Positions 1 through 7,333 of a DNA stretch of 64,000 nucleotides are shown here, piece by piece (within the stretch, counting starts at the first letter, position 1; every line of letters starts with the position of its first letter). The notes under the pieces are model-generated. The model searched no databases, was not told the origin of the DNA, and saw nothing but the letters and a program-made list of their open reading frames with translations. The DNA comes from Angelakisella massiliensis (GTDB lineage Bacteria > Bacillota > Clostridia > Oscillospirales > Ruminococcaceae), in NCBI RefSeq assembly GCF_900104675.1, contig NZ_LT629945.1:1788756-1852755 (forward strand), in the 5' to 3' direction. The position numbers and the translations under genes are program-made.

Positions 1-35
1 CCGGGGCGGGCGATACTTTATACCACCTGCCCCGG
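1..35. repeat. GC-rich inverted repeat downstream of the VLP gene
   Basis: A perfect 7-bp arm at 1-7 (CCGGGGC) pairs with 29-35 (GCCCCGG). It lies just past the stop of the minus-strand gene at 78, so it could stop transcription, but no T-run follows on that strand. Role unproven. Confidence 0.35.
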
Positions 36-77
36 TTTGGGGCCTGCGAAGCCTTATAAATCAAGGCTTTTCCGCTC

Positions 78-491
78 CTAACTGTCCACAGAAGACCTCC
101 TTTTCCGTTCACTTTCTGTTTTCTGCCGCCTGTGAACTCTGGCGGCGCAGTCCGGGCAGTATTTAGCCCGGTTGGATTTGGGGACGAACACGCCGCCGCA
201 AACCGCACAGCGTTTCATGTCCTTATCCCGGAAAATCTCCGCTTTCAGCGTCCCGTCCAGCGGCAAGACCGCCCAGCGGAACCACTTACAGCAGACCGAG
301 AAAGAAACCGTCTGCGGGCAGGTGCAGGCGTCCCCATCGTCAAGGACAATGCAGTTGCCGTCCTCACAGCAACAGCACTCCCGGCGTATCAGGCTGGCCG
401 CCTGTTTCTTCTGCGCCGGTGTCATGCGGTAAAGGGAACCGTCCGGCCTGCGTTCCAGCGGCGGCAAGTCTTTATAGGGGTTATCTCTCAT
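78..491 (-). CDS. Cysteine-rich VLP-domain protein (ICE accessory)
   Basis: 137 residues starting MRDNPYKDLPPLERRP. The ATG at 491 is chosen because a GGAGGG ribosome site precedes it; the frame stays open to 590 without a better start. Two cysteine clusters are visible: CCCC with later cysteines in the first half, and CAVCGG...CPDC near the C-terminus, which looks like a zinc ribbon. The C-terminus is basic. Proteins of this type sit beside relaxase genes in Tn1549-like Firmicute ICEs, and their exact role is unknown. It is the clearest evidence that the left end of the window is ICE backbone. No mobilisation gene is visible next to it in this window. Confidence 0.75.
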   Translation of the reverse strand: MRDNPYKDLPPLERRPDGSLYRMTPAQKKQAASLIRRECCCCEDGNCIVLDDGDACTCPQTVSFSVCCKWFRWAVLPLDGTLKAEIFRDKDMKRCAVCGGVFVPKSNRAKYCPDCAARVHRRQKTESERKRRSSVDS

Positions 492-692
492 GCGTTCCCT
501 CCATTTTGCTTTCCATTGCCGTTCTCCCCGAAAAGGTTTCCTGCCTCGTCGTCGCAAGCTGCGTATCGCTCGTTTCGCCGCAAGCGGCAAAACTCACTCG
601 CTCCGCTGCTCCTCCTCTCCCCACAAAGCCATGCGGCTTTGCGGGGGCCCCGACAATAGCGGCGTATTCCGGCGTTGGCACGCTCCCCGCAG

Positions 693-737
693 CTTCGGGA
701 CGTTTTGTCCCGAAGTGACCTCTGGACAAAGTGTCCA
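693..737. repeat. Two adjacent hairpins in ICE backbone
   Basis: A 9-bp perfect stem CTTCGGGAC/GTCCCGAAG (693-701 and 707-715, loop GTTTT) is followed by TGGACA/TGTCCA (723-728 and 732-737). A similar sequence, CTTCGGGACACTTTGTCC, recurs near 9953-9972 at the other side of the island. The 492-961 gap holds no convincing gene; these hairpins and the regulatory repeats upstream of the XRE gene are its only notable contents. A relaxosome or regulatory site is possible but unproven. Confidence 0.5.
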
Positions 738-846
738 AAAGTCCGGCTCCTGGCGGTGCTTCCCCAGCCGTGGTATTCTCTTTTCGGACGGTCATTCTGT
801 TTTCAAGGTGCTGTCCATCGATGAACTACCCTAAGTCTACACGAAA

Positions 847-934
847 AAAATGCAAATCCCGGCTTTTTGCGAGAATTGCATTTTGATGAAGTTTACACTT
901 TGGAAATTGCATTTTTGCAATTATCTTGTATAAT
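847..934 (+). promoter_or_regulatory. Promoter with repeated TTGCATTTT operators for the XRE gene
   Basis: A sigma-A type promoter is visible: TTGCAT (907-912), a 16-bp spacer and TATAAT (929-934). AATTGCATTTT occurs at 874-884 and again at 905-915, 31 bp apart (about three helical turns). An inverted copy (AAAATGCA) lies at 847-854. The second copy overlaps the -35. This layout suggests autoregulation by the XRE protein encoded immediately downstream; that is inference. Confidence 0.55.
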
Positions 935-961
935 GGAAGTATGCGGAGGAGGTGCGTGTCT

Positions 962-1762
962 ATGGCTTTACCCGGAACACCCGGACAGCGGATTTCCGAT
1001 TTATGCAACGGGAACCACATCACACAAAAGGAACTTGCGGAGAAGATAGGCGTTTCCGCTTCCCAATTGAGCCGCATTGTCAGCGGCGAAACAAGAACGG
1101 TAAGCAGTGATATTCTCATAGGTGTGGCAAAGGAATTTAAGGTATCGACAGACTACATACTGGGCTTGTCTACCGTGAGCGTCCGTAAAAGTTACGATAT
1201 TTCTGAATTAGGCTTGTCAGAGGGGGCCGTGAGGGGGCTTGTGACGGGTGCTGTTGATGTGCAAATCCTCAACCGTCTGTTGGAACACAGGAATTTTCCC
1301 AAGCTGATAGATTTGATACGGATTTATTTTCAGGATACGGCGGCAAAGGGCATAACAGCAAGAAACCAGCTTATCGAGATGGCAACGGCTTCCCTGTCCG
1401 ACCTGATGAAAGAACACCCGGAACACCGGGCAGAAGCGAAGCAGGATTTACAGCTTTTGAACGCCCAAAAGATGGGGGAACATGAAGCGGAGATTGAAAA
1501 AATCAAAAATGTGTTCCTGGCTATCCTGCGGGACATTAAGAAAGACATAGACAACGGGGAACAGCCGGGAGAAGCTGTGACCGCCGCTATGTTCCAAGCC
1601 ATGCGGGACGCACTGGCGGAACAGAAACAAAAACCGCTTTCCATTGACGATGTAACGGCGATGATAGCCGGACAGATTGGACAGCTTGCGCCGATGGACG
1701 AGGAAACCGCCGACCTGTTTCAGCGGTTAGTAAAGAAAATGATTGAACAGGCAGAGAAATAA
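962..1762 (+). CDS. XRE-family helix-turn-helix regulator of the ICE
   Basis: 266 residues. ATG 962 is preferred over the upstream in-frame start at 926 because a GGAGGAGG site lies about 10 bases before it. The N-terminal HTH_3 domain (about residues 5-65) includes ITQKELAEKIGVSASQLSRI, a typical Cro/CI recognition helix. The rest (about 80-266) is largely helical and charged, with an acidic segment and a C-terminal part rich in M and E that may mediate oligomerisation. It lies in ICE backbone beside the VLP gene. TGCATTTT repeats in its promoter suggest negative autoregulation. It could control conjugation or maintenance functions outside the window; no direct evidence. Confidence 0.8.
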   Translation: MALPGTPGQRISDLCNGNHITQKELAEKIGVSASQLSRIVSGETRTVSSDILIGVAKEFKVSTDYILGLSTVSVRKSYDISELGLSEGAVRGLVTGAVDVQILNRLLEHRNFPKLIDLIRIYFQDTAAKGITARNQLIEMATASLSDLMKEHPEHRAEAKQDLQLLNAQKMGEHEAEIEKIKNVFLAILRDIKKDIDNGEQPGEAVTAAMFQAMRDALAEQKQKPLSIDDVTAMIAGQIGQLAPMDEETADLFQRLVKKMIEQAEK

Positions 1763-1782
1763 ATGTAGGAGAATATTAGAAA

Positions 1783-1977
1783 ATGGGAAAAAGCAACTCG
1801 TACTATATGCAGCTTCATGTAGAAGCACTGTTTACAATGAATGAAAAGAACGAACTTATGACTATAAGGGAACCATGGGACTCCACTTCACAGCCGGCTC
1901 CCCGCTTCTATTTGACAAGACCACTTTACGAAAAACCACATACTTATTTTCGTGCTGACGTACCGAAAGAATTATGA
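1783..1977 (+). pseudogene. Truncated GNAT-type acetyltransferase (N-terminal remnant)
   Basis: A 64-residue ORF beginning MGKSNSYYMQLHVEALFT resembles the first part of GNAT acetyltransferases found near resistance genes, which continue for another 150 or so residues. This one stops after FRADVPKEL with no acetyl-CoA-binding motif, so it is most likely a broken remnant. It follows the XRE gene by 20 bases, and the promoter for the next gene lies across its 3' end. The family assignment rests only on remembered similarity of the N-terminus. Confidence 0.5.
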
Positions 1978-1983
1978 TATAAT
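1955..1983 (+). promoter_or_regulatory. Promoter of the P-loop NTPase gene
   Basis: CTGACG (1955-1960), a 17-bp spacer and a perfect TATAAT (1978-1983) lie about 40 bases before the ATG at 2024, which has GGAGG upstream. It overlaps the end of the acetyltransferase remnant. Confidence 0.55.
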
Positions 1984-2023
1984 GAGTTATCAACAAATCA
2001 AAATTTGTGGAGGTAAAATATAG

Positions 2024-2569
2024 ATGAATCAAGGAAGAATTATTGTGATTACAGGCTCACCGGGGACAGGAAAAACAACAACTGCGTCAATTGTCGCAAA
2101 GGAATCAGATATGGATAAATCAGTGCATATGCACACCGATGACTTTTTTCATTACTTAAGCAAAGGCGCAATACCACCACATTTGCCAGAATCCAACGAG
2201 CAAAATCTGGTTGTCATTGAAGCCTTTTTAGAAGCTGCAAAGCGATATGCTCGTGGCGGATATGATGTAATTGTAGATGGGATTGTCGGGCCATGGTTTT
2301 TGGAGCCATGGAAAGCTCTTGTTCGGGAACATTATGAGGTGCATTATATTATTTTAAGGGCAAGTAAGGAAGAAACCTTAAAGCGGGCTGTTGAACGCTC
2401 AAAGTTAGACCGAAAAACAAATATCGAATTGGTAGAAACAATGTGGGAGCAATTTTGCAATCTGGGAATATATGAATCGAATGTTGTAGATACGACCAAT
2501 TATTCCATTCAAGAAACTGTTTCCGCAGTACAAGAAAAAATCGCAAGTAGGGCAGCATTGTTGTCTTAG
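2024..2569 (+). CDS. P-loop NTPase, small kinase-like (AAA family annotation)
   Basis: 181 residues with a Walker A motif GSPGTGKTTT at residues 10-19 and a short Walker B-like VIVDGIVG near 85-92. The size and layout resemble small-molecule kinases of the chloramphenicol phosphotransferase/shikimate kinase fold. Such genes travel with resistance clusters in Firmicutes, but I know of no demonstrated substrate. The gene is complete, with a GGAGG ribosome site, its own promoter at 1955-1983 and AT-rich composition unlike the backbone on its left. A drug-modifying role is possible but not shown by sequence. Confidence 0.65.
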   Translation: MNQGRIIVITGSPGTGKTTTASIVAKESDMDKSVHMHTDDFFHYLSKGAIPPHLPESNEQNLVVIEAFLEAAKRYARGGYDVIVDGIVGPWFLEPWKALVREHYEVHYIILRASKEETLKRAVERSKLDRKTNIELVETMWEQFCNLGIYESNVVDTTNYSIQETVSAVQEKIASRAALLS

Positions 2570-2615
2570 ATTGTTTTGGTGCAATTCCCATTTATCGAGC
2601 AGATGAAGTTGGGGA

Positions 2616-2631
2616 GCCGCCTGGAGGCGGC
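2616..2631. repeat. Short GC hairpin between NTPase and methyltransferase
   Basis: GCCGCC (2616-2621), loop TGGA, GGCGGC (2626-2631). It is GC-rich against AT-rich surroundings and lacks a T-run, so it may be a junction scar rather than a terminator. Confidence 0.35.
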
Positions 2632-2665
2632 GGTGCCGAAGGATAAAATAGGAGATGTTAAGGTT

Positions 2666-3481
2666 ATGAATAATGAATACGATAATGAGAAGTTTTTTGA
2701 AGAATATGCAAAGATGTCCCGCAGTAAAGAGGGGTTAAAAGCTGCTGGTGAATGGCATCAATTAAAACCTTTGTTTCCTTCGTTAGAAGGAAAATCTGTT
2801 CTTGACTTGGGGTGCGGATATGGCTGGCACTGCAAGTTCGCAGAAGAACAAGGAGCTACAAAAATATTAGGGATCGATTTAAGTAAGAAAATGATTGAGG
2901 AAGCCCAAAAGCGCAATTCAGGAAATCAAATTGAATATCGTATTAGCGGATTAGAGGAATATGACTATCCAGAAAATGAATGGGATTGTGTTATATCTAA
3001 TTTAGCTCTGCACTATATAGAGGACATAGTGGAAATATTTCAAAAAGTGTATAGGACATTAAAACCAGGTGGAATTTTTCTTTTTAATATCGAACACCCT
3101 GTTTTTACCGCAGGAGTTGGGCAGGATTGGATTTATACAGATGATGGGAAACCGCAATATTGGGCGATTGATAATTACTTTATAACAGGAGAACGAAATA
3201 CACATTTTTTAGGATGTGATGTAGTAAAACAACATCACACACTTACACAGATTATAATGGGATTGCTGAACAATGGGTTTGAGCTTAAAGTTGTAGAGGA
3301 AGCAGACTTTTTAGAAGAATTTGATCCACGCTATAACGAAGAAGGTGTATCAGAACTTGATGAACAATTTGAGCGGTTGCCAGACGGACACGAAGCAAAA
3401 CGCAGTTACTATTTAGGCTTCCGACAAGCACAAAGTGAAGCAAGACCAAACATTGTTATTAGTCTATTGAAGTTAAATTAG
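2666..3481 (+). CDS. Chimeric SAM-dependent methyltransferase with foreign C-terminus
   Basis: 271 residues from ATG 2666, preceded by AGGAGA. Motif [12 protein letters not shown], followed by LGIDLSKKM and the [16 protein letters not shown] strand, marks a class I SAM methyltransferase. This is the kind of gene found upstream of ant(6) in Tn5405-type clusters. Residues 1-214 are native, with residues 21-214 identical to the second copy at 7802-8383. After VVEEA the two copies diverge. This copy continues with about 58 residues I do not recognise, ending ...SLLKLN inside the usual erm(B) upstream sequence. The end expected for the native protein is found instead on the other copy. Activity of the hybrid is uncertain. 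Confidence 0.7.
   Translation: MNNEYDNEKFFEEYAKMSRSKEGLKAAGEWHQLKPLFPSLEGKSVLDLGCGYGWHCKFAEEQGATKILGIDLSKKMIEEAQKRNSGNQIEYRISGLEEYDYPENEWDCVISNLALHYIEDIVEIFQKVYRTLKPGGIFLFNIEHPVFTAGVGQDWIYTDDGKPQYWAIDNYFITGERNTHFLGCDVVKQHHTLTQIIMGLLNNGFELKVVEEADFLEEFDPRYNEEGVSELDEQFERLPDGHEAKRSYYLGFRQAQSEARPNIVISLLKLN
2725..3306 (+). repeat. 582-bp direct repeat, copy 1 (internal methyltransferase segment)
   Basis: This segment recurs at 7802-8383 in the same orientation, offset 5077 bp, with equal length and no difference seen by eye. It flanks the erm(B)-omega-epsilon block and marks the presumed crossover site. Confidence 0.85.
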
Positions 3482-3598
3482 ATGCTAAAAATTTGTAATT
3501 AAGAAGGAGTGATTACATGAACAAAAATATAAAATATTCTCAAAACTTTTTAACGAGTGAAAAAGTACTCAACCAAATAATAAAACAATTGAATTTAA

Positions 3599-4731
3599 GG
3601 CAATACCGCACAGAAAAAAGTGCCAGATACCGCCAAGTGTGATATAATAAACCTATGGATAAACAGATGACGATTTCCGCATTCAGTGACGAATTGGCAC
3701 AGGTGCGGACGAAGAAAAAGGAATTTCTCAGTCAGATTGAACGGATTGTCCCGTGGAAGGAATGGCTTGCCATGATTCAGCCGTGCTATTACAAAGGAGA
3801 GCGCGGCAACAAACCCTATCCGCTGGAGATCATGCTCCGACTGTATCTGCTGCAAAACCTCTATGACCTGAGTGATGAGGCCACAGTGGCAGAAGCCATC
3901 GACAGCCGCGCATTTTCGGAGTTCTGCGGTGTCGATTCCAGCAACCAGGTTCCGGACGGGGATACCCTTGGCCGGTTCCGGAACTTGCTGATCAAGAACG
4001 GACTGCAGGAAAAGTTGTTCGCTCAGGTGGTAGCTGCGCTCATGGAACGTGGCCTCATTCTGAAAAAGGGCACCATTGTAGATTCCACCATCATTTCCGC
4101 CCCCTCTTCTACCAAGAATAAGGAAAAGAAACGGGATCCGGATGCCCATCAGGTCAAGAAGGGCAACACCTGGCACTTTGGGTACAAAGCACATATCGGC
4201 GTGGACAAGGACAGCGGACTGGTTCACACAGTGGAAGCCACACCGGCAAATGTCCACGACGTTGCGGAAGTGCCGAAATTGTTGACGGGAGAGGAAGAAA
4301 CAGTCTATGGAGACAGCGGTTATCTCGGCGCAGGTAAGCGCGAAGATGCCGTAGTCCGAAACAAAGCTGGCCGGAAAATCAAGTACAAGATCAATCGTCG
4401 TCCATCGCAGATGAAGAAACTGAGCAAAAGCGGACAGTACGCAGCAAAGAAAGCGGAACGGGCGAAATCTTCCGTCCGGGCAAAAGTAGAGCATGTATTC
4501 GGTGTCGTTAAGAAGCAGCTGCGTTTTCGAAAAACACGATACCGAGGGCTTGAAAAGCAGCAAGCCAAATTCAATATCATGTTTGCGTTAGCAAATCTGA
4601 TTCTGGCTGACAGACCCTGTCTGGCAGCTTGAGTTAGTGCGCCTTTGCGGACAAAAACTTCCGAGGTTATCCACAGTTTTTACTTGGCACCTGTTGTATA
4701 ATGCGGATTGTGGCATTTATGCGGTATTGCC
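3599..4731 (+). mobile_element. IS5-family insertion sequence, copy 1
   Basis: 1133 bp bounded by perfect 12-bp inverted repeats GGCAATACCGCA (3599-3610) and TGCGGTATTGCC (4720-4731). The flanks are TTAA (3595-3598) and CTAA (4732-4735), a 4-bp duplication with one mismatch that fits the YTAR target of the IS5 group. It is inserted in erm(B) codon 28. A TATAAT lies just upstream of the transposase start. Confidence 0.93.
3655..4632 (+). CDS. IS5-family DDE transposase, copy 1
   Basis: 325 residues, close to the usual IS5 InsH length (about 326-338). DDE motifs are visible: D in IVDSTIISAPSSTKNK (about residue 143), D in VYGDSGYLGAG (about 221) and E in RAKVEHVFGVVKKQLRF (about 279). An N-terminal DUF772-like region includes YPLEIMLRLYLLQNLYDLSDE. 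Transcription probably starts from TGTGATATAAT just upstream, with the -35 inside the left end. The translation is identical to copy 2 at 5042-6019, so either copy could mobilise both. It appears complete and potentially active. Confidence 0.93.
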   Translation: MDKQMTISAFSDELAQVRTKKKEFLSQIERIVPWKEWLAMIQPCYYKGERGNKPYPLEIMLRLYLLQNLYDLSDEATVAEAIDSRAFSEFCGVDSSNQVPDGDTLGRFRNLLIKNGLQEKLFAQVVAALMERGLILKKGTIVDSTIISAPSSTKNKEKKRDPDAHQVKKGNTWHFGYKAHIGVDKDSGLVHTVEATPANVHDVAEVPKLLTGEEETVYGDSGYLGAGKREDAVVRNKAGRKIKYKINRRPSQMKKLSKSGQYAAKKAERAKSSVRAKVEHVFGVVKKQLRFRKTRYRGLEKQQAKFNIMFALANLILADRPCLAA

Positions 4732-4985
4732 CTAAAAGAAACCGATACCGTTTACGAAATTGGAACAGGTAAAGGGCATTTAACGACGAAACTGGCTAAA
4801 ATAAGTAAACAGGTAACGTCTATTGAATTAGACAGTCATCTATTCAACTTATCGTCAGAAAAATTAAAACTGAATACTCGTGTCACTTTAATTCACCAAG
4901 ATATTCTACAGTTTCAATTCCCTAACAAACAGAGGTATAAAATTGTTGGGAGTATTCCTTACCATTTAAGCACACAAATTATTAA

Positions 4986-6118
4986 GGCAATACCGCACAG
5001 AAAAAAGTGCCAGATACCGCCAAGTGTGATATAATAAACCTATGGATAAACAGATGACGATTTCCGCATTCAGTGACGAATTGGCACAGGTGCGGACGAA
5101 GAAAAAGGAATTTCTCAGTCAGATTGAACGGATTGTCCCGTGGAAGGAATGGCTTGCCATGATTCAGCCGTGCTATTACAAAGGAGAGCGCGGCAACAAA
5201 CCCTATCCGCTGGAGATCATGCTCCGACTGTATCTGCTGCAAAACCTCTATGACCTGAGTGATGAGGCCACAGTGGCAGAAGCCATCGACAGCCGCGCAT
5301 TTTCGGAGTTCTGCGGTGTCGATTCCAGCAACCAGGTTCCGGACGGGGATACCCTTGGCCGGTTCCGGAACTTGCTGATCAAGAACGGACTGCAGGAAAA
5401 GTTGTTCGCTCAGGTGGTAGCTGCGCTCATGGAACGTGGCCTCATTCTGAAAAAGGGCACCATTGTAGATTCCACCATCATTTCCGCCCCCTCTTCTACC
5501 AAGAATAAGGAAAAGAAACGGGATCCGGATGCCCATCAGGTCAAGAAGGGCAACACCTGGCACTTTGGGTACAAAGCACATATCGGCGTGGACAAGGACA
5601 GCGGACTGGTTCACACAGTGGAAGCCACACCGGCAAATGTCCACGACGTTGCGGAAGTGCCGAAATTGTTGACGGGAGAGGAAGAAACAGTCTATGGAGA
5701 CAGCGGTTATCTCGGCGCAGGTAAGCGCGAAGATGCCGTAGTCCGAAACAAAGCTGGCCGGAAAATCAAGTACAAGATCAATCGTCGTCCATCGCAGATG
5801 AAGAAACTGAGCAAAAGCGGACAGTACGCAGCAAAGAAAGCGGAACGGGCGAAATCTTCCGTCCGGGCAAAAGTAGAGCATGTATTCGGTGTCGTTAAGA
5901 AGCAGCTGCGTTTTCGAAAAACACGATACCGAGGGCTTGAAAAGCAGCAAGCCAAATTCAATATCATGTTTGCGTTAGCAAATCTGATTCTGGCTGACAG
6001 ACCCTGTCTGGCAGCTTGAGTTAGTGCGCCTTTGCGGACAAAAACTTCCGAGGTTATCCACAGTTTTTACTTGGCACCTGTTGTATAATGCGGATTGTGG
6101 CATTTATGCGGTATTGCC
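4986..6118 (+). mobile_element. IS5-family insertion sequence, copy 2
   Basis: 1133 bp with the same 12-bp terminal inverted repeats as copy 1, flanked by a perfect TTAA duplication (4982-4985 and 6119-6122). It is inserted in the middle of erm(B), in the same orientation as copy 1. The two copies start 1387 bp apart and form a direct repeat. Recombination between them would delete the 254 bases between them plus one IS. Confidence 0.94.
5042..6019 (+). CDS. IS5-family DDE transposase, copy 2
   Basis: 325 residues, identical in translation to the transposase at 3655-4632, with the same DDE residues and the same start context. The perfect flanking duplication and identity to copy 1 suggest recent transposition. 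The right end of the element supplies start codons (ATG near 6088) that read into the last erm(B) fragment as a 146-residue hybrid ORF. That product lacks the SAM-binding half of Erm and should not be functional. Confidence 0.93.
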   Translation: MDKQMTISAFSDELAQVRTKKKEFLSQIERIVPWKEWLAMIQPCYYKGERGNKPYPLEIMLRLYLLQNLYDLSDEATVAEAIDSRAFSEFCGVDSSNQVPDGDTLGRFRNLLIKNGLQEKLFAQVVAALMERGLILKKGTIVDSTIISAPSSTKNKEKKRDPDAHQVKKGNTWHFGYKAHIGVDKDSGLVHTVEATPANVHDVAEVPKLLTGEEETVYGDSGYLGAGKREDAVVRNKAGRKIKYKINRRPSQMKKLSKSGQYAAKKAERAKSSVRAKVEHVFGVVKKQLRFRKTRYRGLEKQQAKFNIMFALANLILADRPCLAA

Positions 6119-6532
6119 TTAAAAAAGTGGTTTTTGAAAGCCATGCGTCTGACATCTATCTGATTGTTGAAGAAGGATTCTACAAGCGTACCTTGGATAT
6201 TCACCGAACACTAGGGTTGCTCTTGCACACTCAAGTCTCGATTCAGCAATTGCTTAAGCTGCCAGCGGAATGCTTTCATCCTAAACCAAAAGTAAACAGT
6301 GTCTTAATAAAACTTACCCGCCATACCACAGATGTTCCAGATAAATATTGGAAGCTATATACGTACTTTGTTTCAAAATGGGTCAATCGAGAATATCGTC
6401 AACTGTTTACTAAAAATCAGTTTCATCAAGCAATGAAACACGCCAAAGTAAACAATTTAAGTACCGTTACTTATGAGCAAGTATTGTCTATTTTTAATAG
6501 TTATCTATTATTTAACGGGAGGAAATAATTCT

Positions 6533-6664
6533 ATGAGTCGCTTTTGTAAATTTGGAAAGTTACACGTTACTAAAGGGAATGTAGATAAATTATTAGGTAT
6601 ACTACTGACAGCTTCCAAGGAGCTAAAGAGGTCCCTAGCGCCTACGGGGAATTTGTATCGATAA
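6533..6664 (+). CDS. 43-residue conserved ORF downstream of erm(B)
   Basis: Begins MSRFCKFGKLHVTKGNVD and ends TGNLYR, four bases after the erm(B) stop and preceded by GGGAGGAAAT, which supports translation. The same ORF commonly follows erm(B) on Gram-positive plasmids. Its stop falls inside the large palindrome at 6630-6696, so the 3' end may be truncated by that element. No function is known to me. It could be the remnant N-terminus of a larger protein. Confidence 0.45.
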   Translation: MSRFCKFGKLHVTKGNVDKLLGILLTASKELKRSLAPTGNLYR

Positions 6665-6696
6665 GGGGTACAAATTCCCACTAAGCGCTCGGGACC
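6630..6696. repeat. Compound palindrome after erm(B)
   Basis: Three nested arm pairs share one centre: GGTCCC/GGGACC (6630-6635, 6691-6696), AGCGC/GCGCT (6637-6641, 6685-6689) and GGGAATTTGTA/TACAAATTCCC (6647-6657, 6669-6679). The whole would fold into a long hairpin. It separates the 43-residue ORF from a topoisomerase fragment. I take it to be a small mobile or recombination palindrome, or a replication/termination signal. Confidence 0.7.
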
Positions 6697-6952
6697 CCTT
6701 GTAGGAAAATGTCCTAAGTGTGGCAACAATATTGTATTAAAAAAATCGTTTTATGGTTGTTCAAATTATCCTGAATGTACCTTCACTTTAGCTGAACATT
6801 TTAGAAAGAAAAAACTCACCAAAACAAATGTAAAAGAATTACTAGAGGGAAAAGAAACCCTGGTAAAAGGAATCAAAACGAAAGATAGAAAGTCCTACAA
6901 TGCCGTTGTAAAAATCGGAGAAAAGGGATATATTGATTTTATCTATGTATGA
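6665..6952 (+). pseudogene. C-terminal zinc-ribbon remnant of a type IA topoisomerase
   Basis: An open frame without a start codon translates to VGKCPKCGNNIVLKK...YGCSNYPEC, a classic topoisomerase C4 zinc ribbon. It continues TLAEHFRKKKLTKTNVKELLEG and ends ...GYIDFIYV. Plasmids with erm(B) and omega-epsilon-zeta often carry a topoisomerase gene here. Only the last 90 or so residues survive, cut upstream by the palindrome at 6630-6696, and the final residues may also be replaced. It is not expected to be functional. Confidence 0.7.
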
Positions 6953-7010
6953 GAACGTATTTTTTGAAATGCTTGAGCGAATCATTCAATTAGAAAACGA
7001 AAAAGAATAG

Positions 7011-7073
7011 AATCACAAATCACAAGTGATTAATCACAAATCACTTGTGATTTGTGATTGTTGATGATAAAAT
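7011..7073 (+). promoter_or_regulatory. P-omega promoter with seven omega-repressor heptads
   Basis: Seven contiguous 7-bp WATCACW-type heptads run from 7011 to 7059 in the order direct, direct, inverted, direct, direct, inverted, inverted. This is the arrangement known for the omega promoter of pSM19035-family plasmids. TTGTGA (7045-7050) and TAAAAT (7068-7073) with a 17-bp spacer form the promoter inside and after the heptads, so bound omega dimers would block RNA polymerase. Confidence 0.88.
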
Positions 7074-7101
7074 AAGAGTAAGAAGAAATAGAAAGAAGTG
7101 A

Positions 7102-7317
7102 GTGGTTGTGGGAAATTTAGGCGCACAAAAAGCAAAACGAAATGATACACCAATCAGTGCAAAAAAAGATATTATGGGGGATAAGACGGTTCGTGTTCGT
7201 GCTGACTTGCACCATATTATAAAAATCGAAACAGCAAAGAATGGCGGAAACGTAAAAGAAGTTATGGATAAAGCCTTAGAAGAATATATTCGGAAATATT
7301 TACCTGACAAACTTTAA
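7102..7317 (+). CDS. Omega transcriptional repressor / plasmid partition regulator
   Basis: 71 residues, the full length of the omega protein of Inc18/pSM19035 plasmids. It contains the characteristic DKTVRVRADLHHIIKI ribbon-helix-helix region (about residues 27-45). The start is GTG (VVGNLGAQKAKRND). The protein dimerises and binds WATCACW heptads to repress copy control, partition and its own toxin-antitoxin operon, as shown for pSM19035. Its own operator is intact at 7011-7059. Here it is detached from delta (ParA) and the replication genes, so partition is unlikely, but autoregulation of the omega-epsilon operon should persist. Confidence 0.95.
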   Translation: MVVGNLGAQKAKRNDTPISAKKDIMGDKTVRVRADLHHIIKIETAKNGGNVKEVMDKALEEYIRKYLPDKL

Positions 7318-7333
7318 AAGGAGTGAAAATGAA

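Larger units (their letters stand above)
3517..6528 (+). pseudogene. erm(B): erm(B) 23S rRNA methyltransferase interrupted by two IS5-family elements
   Basis: Three erm(B) pieces remain: 3517-3598, 4736-4985 and 6123-6528. Omitting each IS and one copy of each 4-bp target gives 82+250+406 = 738 bases, which is exactly 245 codons plus stop, the normal Erm(B) length. The joined frame starts [17 protein letters not shown] and ends [10 protein letters not shown]. Erm(B) dimethylates A2058 of 23S rRNA and confers macrolide-lincosamide-streptogramin B resistance. As found it is inactive, since the SAM motif (EIGTGKGHL) and the C-terminal domain are separated. The leader peptide/attenuator is absent upstream, as in constitutive alleles. 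The ribosome site AAGGAG is intact. Confidence 0.93.

Noticed and set aside
3595..5950. Two 322-codon minus-strand frames across the IS copies
   Set aside because: They are antisense to the DDE transposase, which carries all catalytic residues; IS5 elements need only that gene.
3599..6118. Composite transposon formed by the two IS copies
   Set aside because: Each copy has its own target duplication inside erm(B), so they inserted independently; the segment between is only erm(B).
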